Shown here one piece after another: positions 23,772 through 32,331 of a stretch of DNA of 64,000 nt; the stretch's first letter is position 1, and each line of letters starts with the position of its first letter. The notes under the pieces were generated by a model. It saw nothing but the letters and a program-made list of their open reading frames with translations. It did not search any database and was not told where the DNA came from. The translations under genes and the position numbers were made by a program. Source of the DNA: Mycobacteroides franklinii (GTDB taxonomy: Bacteria > Actinomycetota > Actinomycetes > Mycobacteriales > Mycobacteriaceae); the NCBI RefSeq assembly GCF_002013895.1, contig NZ_MAFQ01000009.1:124001-188000 (forward strand), given 5' to 3'.

Positions 23772-24464
23772 ATGGAACCTGTGCACCGCTCTCATGGATC
23801 CATCCGGTCCAGCGCCGATCCCGTCGATGTACGGGATCTAGGCGTCATCGACTACGAGGCTGCCTGGGAGCTGCAGCGCGATATCGTCGAGGCGCGTGTC
23901 GCCGGAGGCCCCGACACCCTGCTGATGTTGCAGCACCCGGCCGTGTACACGGCCGGGCGGCGCACCGAACCGCAGGAGCGGCCGATCAACGGGGCCCCCG
24001 TCATCGATACCGACCGGGGCGGAAAGATCACCTGGCACGGGCCCGGGCAGTTGGTCGGCTACCCGATAGTGCAACTGGCCGAGCCGATCGACGTGTTGAA
24101 TTACGTTCGGCGCGTTGAGGAATCGATCATCGCGGTGTGCGCGCGGCTTGGTGTGCACACGATGCGCGTCGAGGGCCGCTCCGGTGTGTGGCTGGCTGCG
24201 GGCGGCGGAAAGCCGGAACGCAAGATCGCCGCGATCGGAGTCCGTGTGCAGCGCGGGGTCACCATGCACGGGTTCTCGCTGAACTGCAACAACAGCCTGG
24301 ATGCCTATCTGCCGATCGTGGCGTGCGGCATCAGCGATGCCGGCGTGACGACCCTGTCGGCCGAGCTGGGCCGGGATGTGACCGTCGAGGAAGTGCACGA
24401 CCAGGTGGTTTCCTCGCTTGTGGATGCGCTCGAGGGGCGGCTTCCGGTCGGGGCGACCGCATGA
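23772..24464 (+). CDS. lipB: Octanoyltransferase
   Basis: Transfers octanoate from acyl carrier protein to lipoyl domains. 230 residues with [13 protein letters not shown], the [16 protein letters not shown] motif, the catalytic lysine in ERKIAAIGV (about residue 151) and the catalytic cysteine in [12 protein letters not shown] (about residue 185). The stop overlaps the lipA ATG (ATGA at 24461-24464). It works directly ahead of LipA and on the DlaT protein encoded upstream. Confidence 0.97.
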   Translation: MEPVHRSHGSIRSSADPVDVRDLGVIDYEAAWELQRDIVEARVAGGPDTLLMLQHPAVYTAGRRTEPQERPINGAPVIDTDRGGKITWHGPGQLVGYPIVQLAEPIDVLNYVRRVEESIIAVCARLGVHTMRVEGRSGVWLAAGGGKPERKIAAIGVRVQRGVTMHGFSLNCNNSLDAYLPIVACGISDAGVTTLSAELGRDVTVEEVHDQVVSSLVDALEGRLPVGATA

Positions 24465-25450
24465 CCGAACCGCGCAAGCTGCTGCGGCTGGAAGTCCGCA
24501 ACGCCCAAACTCCCATCGAACGCAAGCCGGACTGGATCCGCACCCGGGCCAAGATGGGCCCCGAATACAAGGAACTCAAGTCGCTGGTGCGCTCCGGCGG
24601 ACTGCACACCGTGTGCGAGGAAGCCGGATGCCCCAACATCTTTGAATGCTGGGAAGACCGCGAAGCCACATTCCTCATAGGCGGCGAGCAGTGCACCCGT
24701 CGCTGCGATTTCTGCCAGATCGACACCGGTAAGCCCGCCGACCTGGACCGCGATGAGCCCCGCCGGGTGGCCGAGAGCGTCCAACAAATGGGACTGCGGT
24801 ACTCGACGGTCACCGGAGTGGCCCGTGATGACCTGCCCGACGGCGGCGCCTGGCTGTACGCCGAAACCGTGCGGTACATCAAGGAGCTCAACCCGGCCAC
24901 GGGTGTGGAGTTGCTCGTCCCCGACTTCAACGCGGTTCCCGAGCAGCTGGCCGAGGTGTTCGCATCCCGCCCCGAGGTGCTGGCACACAACCTGGAGACG
25001 GTGCCGCGGGTGTTCCGCCGGATCCGGCCCGCATTCAGCTATGAGCGAAGCCTGTCGGTGATCACCGCCGCCCGTGACGCGCAGCTGGTGACCAAGAGCA
25101 ACCTGATTCTCGGCATGGGTGAGACCAACCAAGAAATACAGGATTCGCTCGTTGATTTGCACGAGGCGGGCTGCGACATCATCACCATCACCCAGTATCT
25201 GCGGCCCTCACCGCGGCACCACCCGGTTGACCGCTGGGTCAAACCGCAGGAATTCGTGGAACTTTCGGATTTCGCGCAGGGGCTGGGCTTCGCCGGTGTG
25301 ATGGCCGGGCCGCTGGTGCGTTCCTCCTACCGGGCCGGGCGGCTGTACACGCAGGCGATGGCCCACCACGGACGGCCACTGCCCGCCACCCTGGAGCACC
25401 TGGCCTCGGCGGGCTCGGCCCGTCAAGAGGCCATCAACCTCATCGGGTAA
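24461..25450 (+). CDS. lipA: Lipoyl synthase
   Basis: Radical SAM enzyme that inserts two sulfurs into octanoyl-protein. 329 residues from the ATG overlapping lipB. The auxiliary-cluster cysteines are in [12 protein letters not shown] (about residues 47-58) and the radical SAM cluster in CTRRCDFC (about 78-85); the SYERSLSV segment near residue 190 and the C-terminal VRSSYRAG serine motif are also present. The auxiliary cluster is consumed per turnover, so it depends on Fe-S carriers such as the one at 10165-10536. Confidence 0.97.
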   Translation: MTEPRKLLRLEVRNAQTPIERKPDWIRTRAKMGPEYKELKSLVRSGGLHTVCEEAGCPNIFECWEDREATFLIGGEQCTRRCDFCQIDTGKPADLDRDEPRRVAESVQQMGLRYSTVTGVARDDLPDGGAWLYAETVRYIKELNPATGVELLVPDFNAVPEQLAEVFASRPEVLAHNLETVPRVFRRIRPAFSYERSLSVITAARDAQLVTKSNLILGMGETNQEIQDSLVDLHEAGCDIITITQYLRPSPRHHPVDRWVKPQEFVELSDFAQGLGFAGVMAGPLVRSSYRAGRLYTQAMAHHGRPLPATLEHLASAGSARQEAINLIG

Positions 25451-25471
25451 GAGGCACGGTGCGGACGGCGA

Positions 25472-25477
25472 TATTCT
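25472..25477 (+). promoter_or_regulatory. -10 element for the leaderless DUF4191 gene
   Basis: TATTCT (TANNNT) lies exactly six bases before the ATG at 25484; there is no Shine-Dalgarno. It gives this gene its own promoter within the dlaT-lipA direction of transcription. Confidence 0.6.
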
Positions 25478-25483
25478 CTAGCC

Positions 25484-26233
25484 ATGCCTAAATCACTGAG
25501 TCCCGCCGAGGCCAAGGCTGCCAAGGCCGAGGCAAAGGCGCGTCGCAAGGCCGAATCGAAGGCGCGCCGCGCCCAGATGTGGCAGGCCTTCCAGATTCAG
25601 CGCAAGGAAGACAAGCGTCTGCTGCCGTACATGATCGGCGCATTCGTGCTGATCGTGGCCGTATTCGCGGTCGCCGGGTACTTCTCGGGCGGCATCAGCA
25701 CCTTCCTGTTCCCGATCCTGGGTGTGGTGCTCGGCGTGTTGGTGGGGTTCATCATCTTCGGCCGCCGCGTGCAGAAGTCGGTGTTCACCAAGGCCGAGGG
25801 CCAGAAGGGGGCGGCCGGCTGGGCGCTGGACAACATGCGCGGCAAGTGGCGCGTCACCACCGCGGTCGCCGGAACCACGCAGCTCGATGTCGTGCACCGC
25901 GTCATCGGACGGCCCGGCGTCATCTTCGTCGCCGAGGGTGCACCCGGTCGACTCGGCCCGCTGCTGGCCCAGGAGAAGAAGCGCACCGCACGCCTCGTCG
26001 GCGATACCCCGATCTATGACGTCATCGTCGGCAATGAGGACGGCCAGGTGCCGCTGTCCAAGCTGGAGCGTCACCTCACCAAGCTCCCCGCCAATATCAC
26101 CGCTAAGCAGATGGACTCCCTGGAGTCGCGGCTGGCGGCGCTGGGCTCGCGTGCCGCGGCCATGCCGAAGGGTCCGATGCCCGGTCAGGCGAAGTCGCGC
26201 GGCGGGATGCAGCGCACTATCAGACGGCGTTAG
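25484..26233 (+). CDS. DUF4191 membrane protein (Rv2219 type)
   Basis: Actinobacterial membrane protein of 249 residues, function unknown. A strongly basic Ala/Lys/Arg-rich helix (about residues 8-32) precedes two membrane helices (about 48-66 and 70-90); the rest is a soluble domain with NMRGKWRVTTAVAGTTQLDVVHRV and the RLGPLLAQEKKRTARLVGDTPIYDVIVG segment. It follows lipA at the Rv2219 position. The last 14 bases overlap the convergent P450 gene. Confidence 0.9.
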   Translation: MPKSLSPAEAKAAKAEAKARRKAESKARRAQMWQAFQIQRKEDKRLLPYMIGAFVLIVAVFAVAGYFSGGISTFLFPILGVVLGVLVGFIIFGRRVQKSVFTKAEGQKGAAGWALDNMRGKWRVTTAVAGTTQLDVVHRVIGRPGVIFVAEGAPGRLGPLLAQEKKRTARLVGDTPIYDVIVGNEDGQVPLSKLERHLTKLPANITAKQMDSLESRLAALGSRAAAMPKGPMPGQAKSRGGMQRTIRRR

Positions 26234-27440
26234 CTCCCACGCTGAGCTGCAGCTCCAGTTTCTGGTGCCGACGCACCATGATGCTCGGAACCCACTGCGC
26301 ACCATCGGGTTTGACGGTGAACTCACGCGTTCGGTCCAACAGTACGTTGATCGCGGTGCGCGCCTCCAGGCGCGCCAGCGCCGCCCCCACGCAGAAATGC
26401 AGCCCCTTGCCGAAGGCGATGTGGCTGCGGGGGCTCGGCCGATCAAGACGTAGCGCATCGGGTTCCTCGAAGATCGCCGGATCGCGATTGGCCGCACCCC
26501 ACAACAGCGTGAGGTGACTGCCCGCGGGCAGCCTGACCCCGCCCAGCGTGGTGTCCGTCAGCACGTGGCGATGATGTCCGCGAAACGGCGACTCGAGCCG
26601 CAACACCTCTTCCAAGAATGTCGGCAAGAGCGTCCGGTCATCCCGGATGCGCTGCTGCAATGCGAGATTCTCGCCGAGTATGCGCACCGCATTGCCCATC
26701 AGGCCGGCCGTCGACTCACCGCCCGCGCCGACCAGCTGCACCAGGATCATCACCCCGATGTCCAGGGTGATGTCGGCCCGATTGCACGCCTGCGCGAGAT
26801 ATCCGAGCAGATCATCGCCCGGTGCCGCCAGTTCCTGCTCCAGATGTTCGCGCAGGTGCAGCACCAGGTACATGGTGTCCGTGACGACCTGGGCCTGCCG
26901 CTGCGGGGTATTGAGCCCACCGAGCATCTCGGTACTGGAGTAGCCCCATTGCACCAGTTGCGGCACATCCTCGTCCGGCAGCCCGATGAGTCGGGCCACC
27001 ATCGTCATCGGCAGCGCGTCGCCCATCGCAGCCATCCAGTCGATGCCGTCCCCGTCGACGCCGCGCTGCCACAGTCGCGCGGCGGTGTCGGCCATCGTGG
27101 ATTCCAGGGCGGTGATCCGCTTGGCGACCAAGGTGGGCAGCACCAGCTTGCGGTGGGCATGGTGGACCGGATCATCGCCGGTGGCCAGCACGTGCGTGGG
27201 ATCGGCGGGCGGTCCCATCGCGGCGACCGTCAGGCCGTCGTCGGATTTCATGAGTACGGCGGTCAGGTTGGACGAGAAATCCTCGGTGCGTTCGGTGGCC
27301 TCCACCACCAGATCCCAGCGCGAGACGAAGTAGAAGCCGGAGTCTGCCACCGGCCACACCGGTGCCGTCTCGCGCAGCCGCCGATAGAACGGATACGGGT
27401 CTTCCAGGACCTGCGGGTCGAACAATTCAACGGTGCTCAT
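26220..27440 (-). CDS. Cytochrome P450
   Basis: Soluble bacterial P450 of 406 residues, substrate unknown. It shows the I-helix GAGGESTAG (about residue 238, Glu-Ser-Thr in place of the usual acid-Thr pair), the ExxR motif in EEVLRLE, and the heme-binding loop FGKGLHFCVGAALA with the cysteine ligand. The start is the ATG at 27440. It is the first gene of an insert between two genes that are adjacent in M. tuberculosis (Rv2219 and Rv2219A), and is divergent from a TetR regulator that probably controls it. Confidence 0.95.
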   Translation of the reverse strand: MSTVELFDPQVLEDPYPFYRRLRETAPVWPVADSGFYFVSRWDLVVEATERTEDFSSNLTAVLMKSDDGLTVAAMGPPADPTHVLATGDDPVHHAHRKLVLPTLVAKRITALESTMADTAARLWQRGVDGDGIDWMAAMGDALPMTMVARLIGLPDEDVPQLVQWGYSSTEMLGGLNTPQRQAQVVTDTMYLVLHLREHLEQELAAPGDDLLGYLAQACNRADITLDIGVMILVQLVGAGGESTAGLMGNAVRILGENLALQQRIRDDRTLLPTFLEEVLRLESPFRGHHRHVLTDTTLGGVRLPAGSHLTLLWGAANRDPAIFEEPDALRLDRPSPRSHIAFGKGLHFCVGAALARLEARTAINVLLDRTREFTVKPDGAQWVPSIMVRRHQKLELQLSVGANAV

Positions 27441-27492
27441 CACCAACGAGGCTGGCAGACCGCAAAACCGCACGTCAAGGCATTCGCGAAAA

Positions 27493-27599
27493 TGAGAAAA
27501 CCCAGTTCGGAGGCATCATCTGCGCCGTCTCACGACACCCTTCCCACCTGCGCGAACGGTGAGAATTTCACGATATTTTGTCTCATACTGCGATAGATT
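27493..27599. promoter_or_regulatory. P450/TetR divergent promoter region with repeated TGAGA/TCTCA half-sites
   Basis: The region holds TGAGA at 27493-27497 and 27560-27564 and TCTCA at 27528-27532 and 27581-27585, alternating in orientation. The last lies just before a TAGATT -10 (27594-27599) that would start the TetR transcript about three bases upstream of its ATG. Assignment as TetR operators is an inference. Confidence 0.35.
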
Positions 27600-27608
27600 C
27601 AACGGACG

Positions 27609-28253
27609 ATGTCACCCTACTCAGACTGGCTACACGGAGGCGATCGGCGCGTCGTGGCCGCCGATCGCCTCGTGACGGTGGCCGCCGCGCAGATAGCGCG
27701 CCACGGATTGGACCGGCTGAGCCTTGATGACGTTGCTCGCGCGGCAGGATGTTCCCGCGCGACGGTGTATCGCCACGTCGGCGGTAAGACCGCGATTGTC
27801 GACGCTGTCTTGGCCCGGAACATCCGAAAAGTCACCTCGGACATTCAGCGCGCGGTCGAGTCTGCGGACGCGCGGCGGCGGGCCGTCACCGCCATTACCG
27901 CGTCGTTGACCGCCATCCGCAACGACCCGGTGGTCAGCGCGATGGTCGCGACGATGTCCCCCGCTTCGCTGGGGTCCTACCTGACCGCATCCTCAGAAAT
28001 CCCACGTTCGGCATCCGCGTTCACCGGGCTTGCCGACGACACTGCCGCGCAATGGATTTCGCGGGTGGTGATGGCGTTCCTGTTTTGGCCCACCGCAGAC
28101 CCGGCTCAGGAATCGGAGATGATCGAGCGGTTCGTCTACCCGGTCTTGAAGGACGCCAACGATTCGCGGGTCTCCGCCTCGGCGACAAGCGAATCCACGA
28201 TCTCCCCGGCCCGTACCGCGACGTTGGACAGCAGCGACGACGACAGTCCGTGA
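27609..28253 (+). CDS. TetR-family transcriptional regulator
   Basis: 214-residue regulator. The N-terminal helix-turn-helix domain has the TetR pattern AAAQIARHGLDRLSLDDVARAAGCSRATVYRHVGGK (about residues 25-60); the C-terminal ligand domain includes FTGLADDTAAQWISRVVMAFLFWP. After VYPVLKD the last 35 or so residues are Ser/Thr/Asp-rich and lie entirely opposite the end of the convergent N-hydroxylase gene. It is divergent from the P450 and is its likely regulator. Confidence 0.9.
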   Translation: MSPYSDWLHGGDRRVVAADRLVTVAAAQIARHGLDRLSLDDVARAAGCSRATVYRHVGGKTAIVDAVLARNIRKVTSDIQRAVESADARRRAVTAITASLTAIRNDPVVSAMVATMSPASLGSYLTASSEIPRSASAFTGLADDTAAQWISRVVMAFLFWPTADPAQESEMIERFVYPVLKDANDSRVSASATSESTISPARTATLDSSDDDSP

Positions 28254-29458
28254 GTGTGCTCCACCGACCCGTTGAGGTAGATGTCCCCCGGGGCGTCCGC
28301 CCGCGGCCGTAACCGATAGTCACGCTCGACCACCGGCCGACCGTCCTCGTCGAATTCGTAACACGAGGCCAATGCGCCCAGGAAGGCTCGCACGTCCAAC
28401 GGCCGGTATCCGGTGGCGTACACCACCACATCGCAGTCCAGCAGCTCGGTCGACGATGACGGCAGATGGGTAATCGCCAGGCGCACCCGTTCGGGTGTCT
28501 CGTCGACGGCGGCGATCCTCGAGGCGTTGTGCATCCACAGCCGCCGCTCTCCGCCGACCCGTTCCTGATACTCGCGGTCGTAGAGGTCGGCGATCAGCGG
28601 GGAATCGACTGCGGCGTAATTGGTGTCGCGGTGGTAGTCGACCAGCTGGCGCCTGACCTCGGGGGGCGCGCCGTAGAAGTCATCGACCGCCGCCGGGTCG
28701 AAGATCCGGTTGGCGTAGGGGCTGTCGTCGGCCGGACTGTATCCGTAGCGCGCGAAAATGGCGTGCACCTGGGCGCCGGGATGCTGGCTGTGCAGATAAG
28801 CGACCGCCTCCGCGGCACTCTGTCCGGCGCCGACCACCGCGACGCGAGCGGGAGAGCTATCCGAAGCCTCGAGCATGTGCAGCAACTGACTGCTATGCCA
28901 TTGCCGGGCAGTGGGATTGATGCCGGAAGGCATCGCCGGAAAGGTTCCACAGCCCAGAACGAGGGCTCGCGCATGCGTCAGACGATCCGGCCGTACCCCC
29001 GTGGTGTCCTGCAGACGCACCTCGAATCCGTCGGCGGCGGCCTTGACTCCGGTCATCCTCGAGGAGTAGCGGACATCGGCATCAAGCGCCTGTTGCGCCC
29101 AATCCAGGTAGTCGTGGAACTCTTGCCGAGTCGGAAAGAAACTCTGCTGATTGATGAAATCCGGAAGCCGTTCACGTTCCGTCAGGTAGTTGACAAAGGT
29201 GTAGTGACTCTTCGGGTTCCGCAGGGTCACGAGGTCTTTAAGGAAAGAGACCTGCATGCGCGTCCCGGGGATGAGCATGCCGCGATGCCACCCGAACTTG
29301 TCCTGCGCATCGACGAACTGTGCCGTCAAACCGCTGGGGTGCTCGGACAGTGCGATACCCAGCGCGAGGTTCGAGGGACCGAACCCGACGCCGAGCACGT
29401 CATTAGAGGACCGCAAGAGACCCCTCCAACCGTTCGAGATAACGCTCGGTGACGCCAT
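28136..29458 (-). CDS. L-lysine N6- / L-ornithine N5-hydroxylase family monooxygenase
   Basis: FAD- and NADPH-dependent N-hydroxylase of the IucD/PvdA/SidA family, 440 residues at most. It has the FAD motif DVLGVGFGPSNLALGIAL at the N-terminus, the substrate/FAD segment GMLIPGTRMQVSFLKDLVTLRNP, the NADPH motif VAVVGAGQSAAEAV in the middle, and the C-terminal VVYATGYRP. Such enzymes make the hydroxamate of siderophores; lysine versus ornithine cannot be decided. The ATG at 29458 overlaps the upstream GNAT gene by 56 bases; the GTG at 29398 or TTG at 29416 would also precede the FAD motif. The 3' end overlaps the TetR gene by 118 bases. Confidence 0.88.
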   Translation of the reverse strand: MASPSVISNGWRGLLRSSNDVLGVGFGPSNLALGIALSEHPSGLTAQFVDAQDKFGWHRGMLIPGTRMQVSFLKDLVTLRNPKSHYTFVNYLTERERLPDFINQQSFFPTRQEFHDYLDWAQQALDADVRYSSRMTGVKAAADGFEVRLQDTTGVRPDRLTHARALVLGCGTFPAMPSGINPTARQWHSSQLLHMLEASDSSPARVAVVGAGQSAAEAVAYLHSQHPGAQVHAIFARYGYSPADDSPYANRIFDPAAVDDFYGAPPEVRRQLVDYHRDTNYAAVDSPLIADLYDREYQERVGGERRLWMHNASRIAAVDETPERVRLAITHLPSSSTELLDCDVVVYATGYRPLDVRAFLGALASCYEFDEDGRPVVERDYRLRPRADAPGDIYLNGSVEHTHGLSSSLLSNVAVRAGEIVDSLVAEAETRESLASFKTG

Positions 29459-30236
29459 CCTTGCTCAACAACACCAGGAAATCGGACATGTCGAAATCGA
29501 CGTCATAGGAGGGCGCCCCGCAGATCCGCGCGCCCAGCCGCACATACGCCCGCAGCAGCGGCGGAATTTTCGGTTTGATGGCGGGCGCTATCTCGTCGAT
29601 CGATAATCCGTTCACCGACACCGGATTCCGCGGGGTGACCCGATACTCCGGAGTCATGAAGTCCTTGGTGAAGTCGTAGACCGCACGTACCAAAGAGCCG
29701 CGCGGTCCGCCGTCCTCCATCTGCACCGACAGGCAGCCCATGATGTATTGGTGCCCGGTCATCTTCTGGTAGCGCAGAATCGCCGCAAACAACAGCCCCA
29801 TCACGGCGCCGTTGCGATGCTCGGGCGCGACGACAACGCGGCCCAGCTCAACGAGTCCGGGTCGCAGCGGCGCCAGCGCCGAGGCGTCGAACATCGAATC
29901 GGTGAACGTCCCGCCCGCCGCCCGATAGCCTTCGGGAGGCAGCAGCCGCAGACATCCGACGATTCTGCCGGTGCCCACTTCGCGGGCCAACAGGTGATCG
30001 CAGAACTGGTCGAGCCGATCCAGATCGATCAGCTCCCCCGTCAGCGGGCCCGAAACAGCGTGCGGGAGTGGTGCTCCCATCTCATCCGCGAATGCTTGAT
30101 ACCGAAGCCGTTGCGCCGCTTCAATTTCGGCCGGGTCGGTAGACATGACAATGCTGTACCGTGGGCTCGGGTTCGGGTCCGTCCCCCGATCGGAACTGGC
30201 CCCGGGCGCCGCGACAGCAACCGCCGCGCTCTCCAT
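29403..30236 (-). CDS. GNAT N-acyltransferase, OlsB/autoinducer-synthase-like
   Basis: 277-residue GNAT-fold protein of the Acetyltransf_5 type. Evidence: the entry strand YSIVMSTDPAEIEAAQRLRY, the ELGRVVVAPEHRNGAVMGLLF acyl-carrier motif (about residues 140-160), GCLSVQMEDGG, and a C-terminal RAYVRLGARICGAPSYDVDF segment typical of ornithine-lipid N-acyltransferases. It is directly upstream of and overlapping the N-hydroxylase gene, so the two may act on the same amino acid. A TAGTTT hexamer six bases upstream of the ATG gives a leaderless promoter of its own. Confidence 0.85.
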   Translation of the reverse strand: MESAAVAVAAPGASSDRGTDPNPSPRYSIVMSTDPAEIEAAQRLRYQAFADEMGAPLPHAVSGPLTGELIDLDRLDQFCDHLLAREVGTGRIVGCLRLLPPEGYRAAGGTFTDSMFDASALAPLRPGLVELGRVVVAPEHRNGAVMGLLFAAILRYQKMTGHQYIMGCLSVQMEDGGPRGSLVRAVYDFTKDFMTPEYRVTPRNPVSVNGLSIDEIAPAIKPKIPPLLRAYVRLGARICGAPSYDVDFDMSDFLVLLSKDGVTERYLERLEGSLAVL

Positions 30237-30242
30237 GATCGA

Positions 30243-30248
30243 AAACTA
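30243..30248 (-). promoter_or_regulatory. -10 element for the leaderless GNAT gene
   Basis: TAGTTT (TANNNT) on the minus strand lies exactly six bases before the ATG at 30236, in the 90-base gap after the MFS gene. No iron-regulator (IdeR) box is seen in this gap. Confidence 0.55.
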
Positions 30249-30326
30249 CTCCCTCTGGCTGGGGCTTACGACCGCAATGCACAAATACCGTTGGGCATCC
30301 GTGCAGGCAGGCGCGATCACCGATGG

Positions 30327-31721
30327 CTAGATAGCTAGCGACTCACCGGTGACCGGATCGTGCGAGCGATTCATCGTAGCCACACCGAGCAGAATCAGCG
30401 AAACGAATGCCGCGCAGGCCGCCGCGAGCGCCCCCAGTGACAGCACGCTGTCGATGGCCGCCGCGCCGGCGGCGCGGGCCCCGGACTTACCGGCGGCGGC
30501 ATGACCAAACGCCACACCCATCCCCGCCACACCCAAAAGGATGCCGATCTGGCGGCCCGTACTCACCGAGCCGGTCGCCATTCCGGCATCGTTCAACGGC
30601 ACAAACTGCAGCGCGGCATCGGATATCACCGCCGAGAGCGCTCCCAGCCCCAGTCCGGCCAGCACCGAACCAAAGATGAAGTGGGTCCAGACCGTGCCGG
30701 CGTGTGCACCCGAGGCGGCCCATAACCCCACGGCCACCAGCGCCACACCACCCGGAATGGTGACCATGGTGGGCAGACGCTTGCCCACCAAGATCCCCAG
30801 CGGCGCCCCCACGATGGTGGCCAGTGTCAGCGGCCCAGCGCGTAACCCGGTCTCAAAGGCGTTGTAACCCAGGGTGTTCATGAAATACAACGCCAGATAG
30901 TTGGTGGCTCCGATGAGCGTGCCCGAAGCCGCCGCCGCGGCGACCCACACCCCGGCGAAACCGGGTGAGGTGACCAGCCGCAGGCTCAGCATGGGCGCCG
31001 GGGCACGTCCCTCCCACCAGAAGAACGACACCAGGGCCACCGCGGCACACGCCGCGAGAGCACCGGAAGCGGGTGCTCCAATTCCCCCGTCGTGCAGGGA
31101 GATCACCGCGAAAACGCCGGTCAGCAGCCCGCAGGTAAGCAGCACCGTGCCCACCCAGTCCACGGGCCGCATCTCTTCGGCGCGCGTCTCGGGCAGGTGG
31201 CGGGCCGCGATCACCAACGCGACCGCCCCCACCGGCAGGTTGACCAGGAAGATCGACTGCCATCCGAAGTGAGTGACGAGAAATCCACCCAGCAGCGGGC
31301 CCGCCGCGCTACCCGCGCCCATCACCGCGCCGTAGATCGCGATGGGACCACCGCGGCGCTCCTGCGGGTACGCGGCGGCGATGATCGGCAGCGACACCGC
31401 GAGCAGGATCGCGCCGCCAATCCCCTGCACCGCACGCACCCCGATCAACGTGGCCGCATTGCCCGAGAGCGCGCAGCCCAACGAGGCCGTGGTGAACACC
31501 ACCATGCCCAGCAGATACAGCCGCCTGCGGCCGAGCCGATCGCCCAGGGTGGCCGCGGTGAGCAGCAGTCCGGCCATCGGCAGGGCATAGGCGTCGATCA
31601 CCCACTGCAGGTCGGAGAGGTCGGCCCCCAAGGACGCCTGCAGGTCAGCGAGCGCACTGGACACGATCGTCATGTCGAGCAGCAGCATGAACACCGCCAT
31701 GCAGACGACGAGCAGGATCAT
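30327..31721 (-). CDS. MFS efflux transporter (DHA2, 14 helices)
   Basis: 464-residue major facilitator of the EmrB/QacA drug-proton antiporter type. Helix 1 carries LLDMTIVSSALADLQ, the loop after helix 2 has GDRLGRRRLY, and the antiporter motif C is seen in GAGSAAGPLLGG; about 14 hydrophobic segments follow. The ATG directly follows the TAG of the RDD gene, so the two are coupled. Possible roles are drug efflux or export of the product of the neighbouring N-hydroxylase/GNAT pair (inference). Confidence 0.92.
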   Translation of the reverse strand: MILLVVCMAVFMLLLDMTIVSSALADLQASLGADLSDLQWVIDAYALPMAGLLLTAATLGDRLGRRRLYLLGMVVFTTASLGCALSGNAATLIGVRAVQGIGGAILLAVSLPIIAAAYPQERRGGPIAIYGAVMGAGSAAGPLLGGFLVTHFGWQSIFLVNLPVGAVALVIAARHLPETRAEEMRPVDWVGTVLLTCGLLTGVFAVISLHDGGIGAPASGALAACAAVALVSFFWWEGRAPAPMLSLRLVTSPGFAGVWVAAAAASGTLIGATNYLALYFMNTLGYNAFETGLRAGPLTLATIVGAPLGILVGKRLPTMVTIPGGVALVAVGLWAASGAHAGTVWTHFIFGSVLAGLGLGALSAVISDAALQFVPLNDAGMATGSVSTGRQIGILLGVAGMGVAFGHAAAGKSGARAAGAAAIDSVLSLGALAAACAAFVSLILLGVATMNRSHDPVTGESLAI

Positions 31722-32186
31722 CTAGCGGGAACGAACCACGACGGTGCGGGTCACCCGGTCATGCAGACCGCGGCCGTCGACATCGGTGATGAGCGGCGGC
31801 ACAATCAGCGCGATCAGCAGATTCCGGATGAACGCCCGGCCGATGCCGATCGAATTGGTCCCGTCGGCCGGCGCCACCTGCAGGCCCGCCATGTACTGCC
31901 CGGGGGTGAATCGCCACAGCCGCACCGCCAGCACGCCGATGCCGAGCCAGGTGAGCAGCTGGGCCGAGGAGAGCGTGGGCGACAACAGGTTTCCCTTGAC
32001 GAACAGCAGTGCCAGGCCACCGGCGATAAGCCAGTCGATCAGCAGAGCCAGCAGCCGTCGCGACAGCGACGCCGCCGATCCGGGCCCGTTTTCGGGCAGG
32101 CCAAGCTGCTCTCCGGGATACCGAGAGTTGCCCGCGCCCTGTACCGAGCCGGGCCCCGACAACCATGAACCCAGGTCTCGCGCCAT
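31722..32186 (-). CDS. RDD-family membrane protein (Rv2219A type)
   Basis: 154-residue membrane protein with the RDD domain: Arg and Asp in the first helix (SRRLLALLIDWLIAGGLALL, about residues 35-54), a second helix (about 70-87), and the FTPGQYMAGLQVAPADG and RAFIRNLLIALIVPPLI segments. Function unknown; possibly transport. The ATG at 32186 is set by a TACGCT hexamer exactly six bases upstream (leaderless). It faces glnA1 and sits next to it as in M. tuberculosis. Confidence 0.9.
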   Translation of the reverse strand: MARDLGSWLSGPGSVQGAGNSRYPGEQLGLPENGPGSAASLSRRLLALLIDWLIAGGLALLFVKGNLLSPTLSSAQLLTWLGIGVLAVRLWRFTPGQYMAGLQVAPADGTNSIGIGRAFIRNLLIALIVPPLITDVDGRGLHDRVTRTVVVRSR

Positions 32187-32192
32187 ACTCAC

Positions 32193-32198
32193 AGCGTA
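32193..32198 (-). promoter_or_regulatory. -10 element for the leaderless RDD-MFS operon
   Basis: TACGCT (TANNNT) on the minus strand lies six bases before the ATG at 32186. Confidence 0.6.
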
Positions 32199-32223
32199 AA
32201 TGCCGACCAATCTGTGCTTACGC

Positions 32224-32239
32224 GTAACATCCGCGCAAC
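32224..32239 (+). promoter_or_regulatory. Probable GlnR operator upstream of glnA1
   Basis: GTAAC-N6-GCAAC matches the actinobacterial GlnR half-site pattern GNAAC-N6-GNAAC exactly. It lies just upstream of a TTGACC -35 candidate at 32246-32251 and CATAGG at 32270-32275, so GlnR could activate glnA1 under nitrogen limitation. It also lies 38 bases upstream of the divergent RDD start. Confidence 0.65.
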
Positions 32240-32331
32240 ATATGGTTGACCGGCGGGCAACACCGGATCCATAGGTTCAGTCGCGCGGTCATGGTTCAGT
32301 GGACCCAAGAGGAAAAGAAATAAGGAGAAGC

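Noticed and set aside
30237..30326. Search for an iron-regulator box before the GNAT/N-hydroxylase genes
   Set aside because: No 19-base IdeR-like palindrome was found, so iron control is not claimed.
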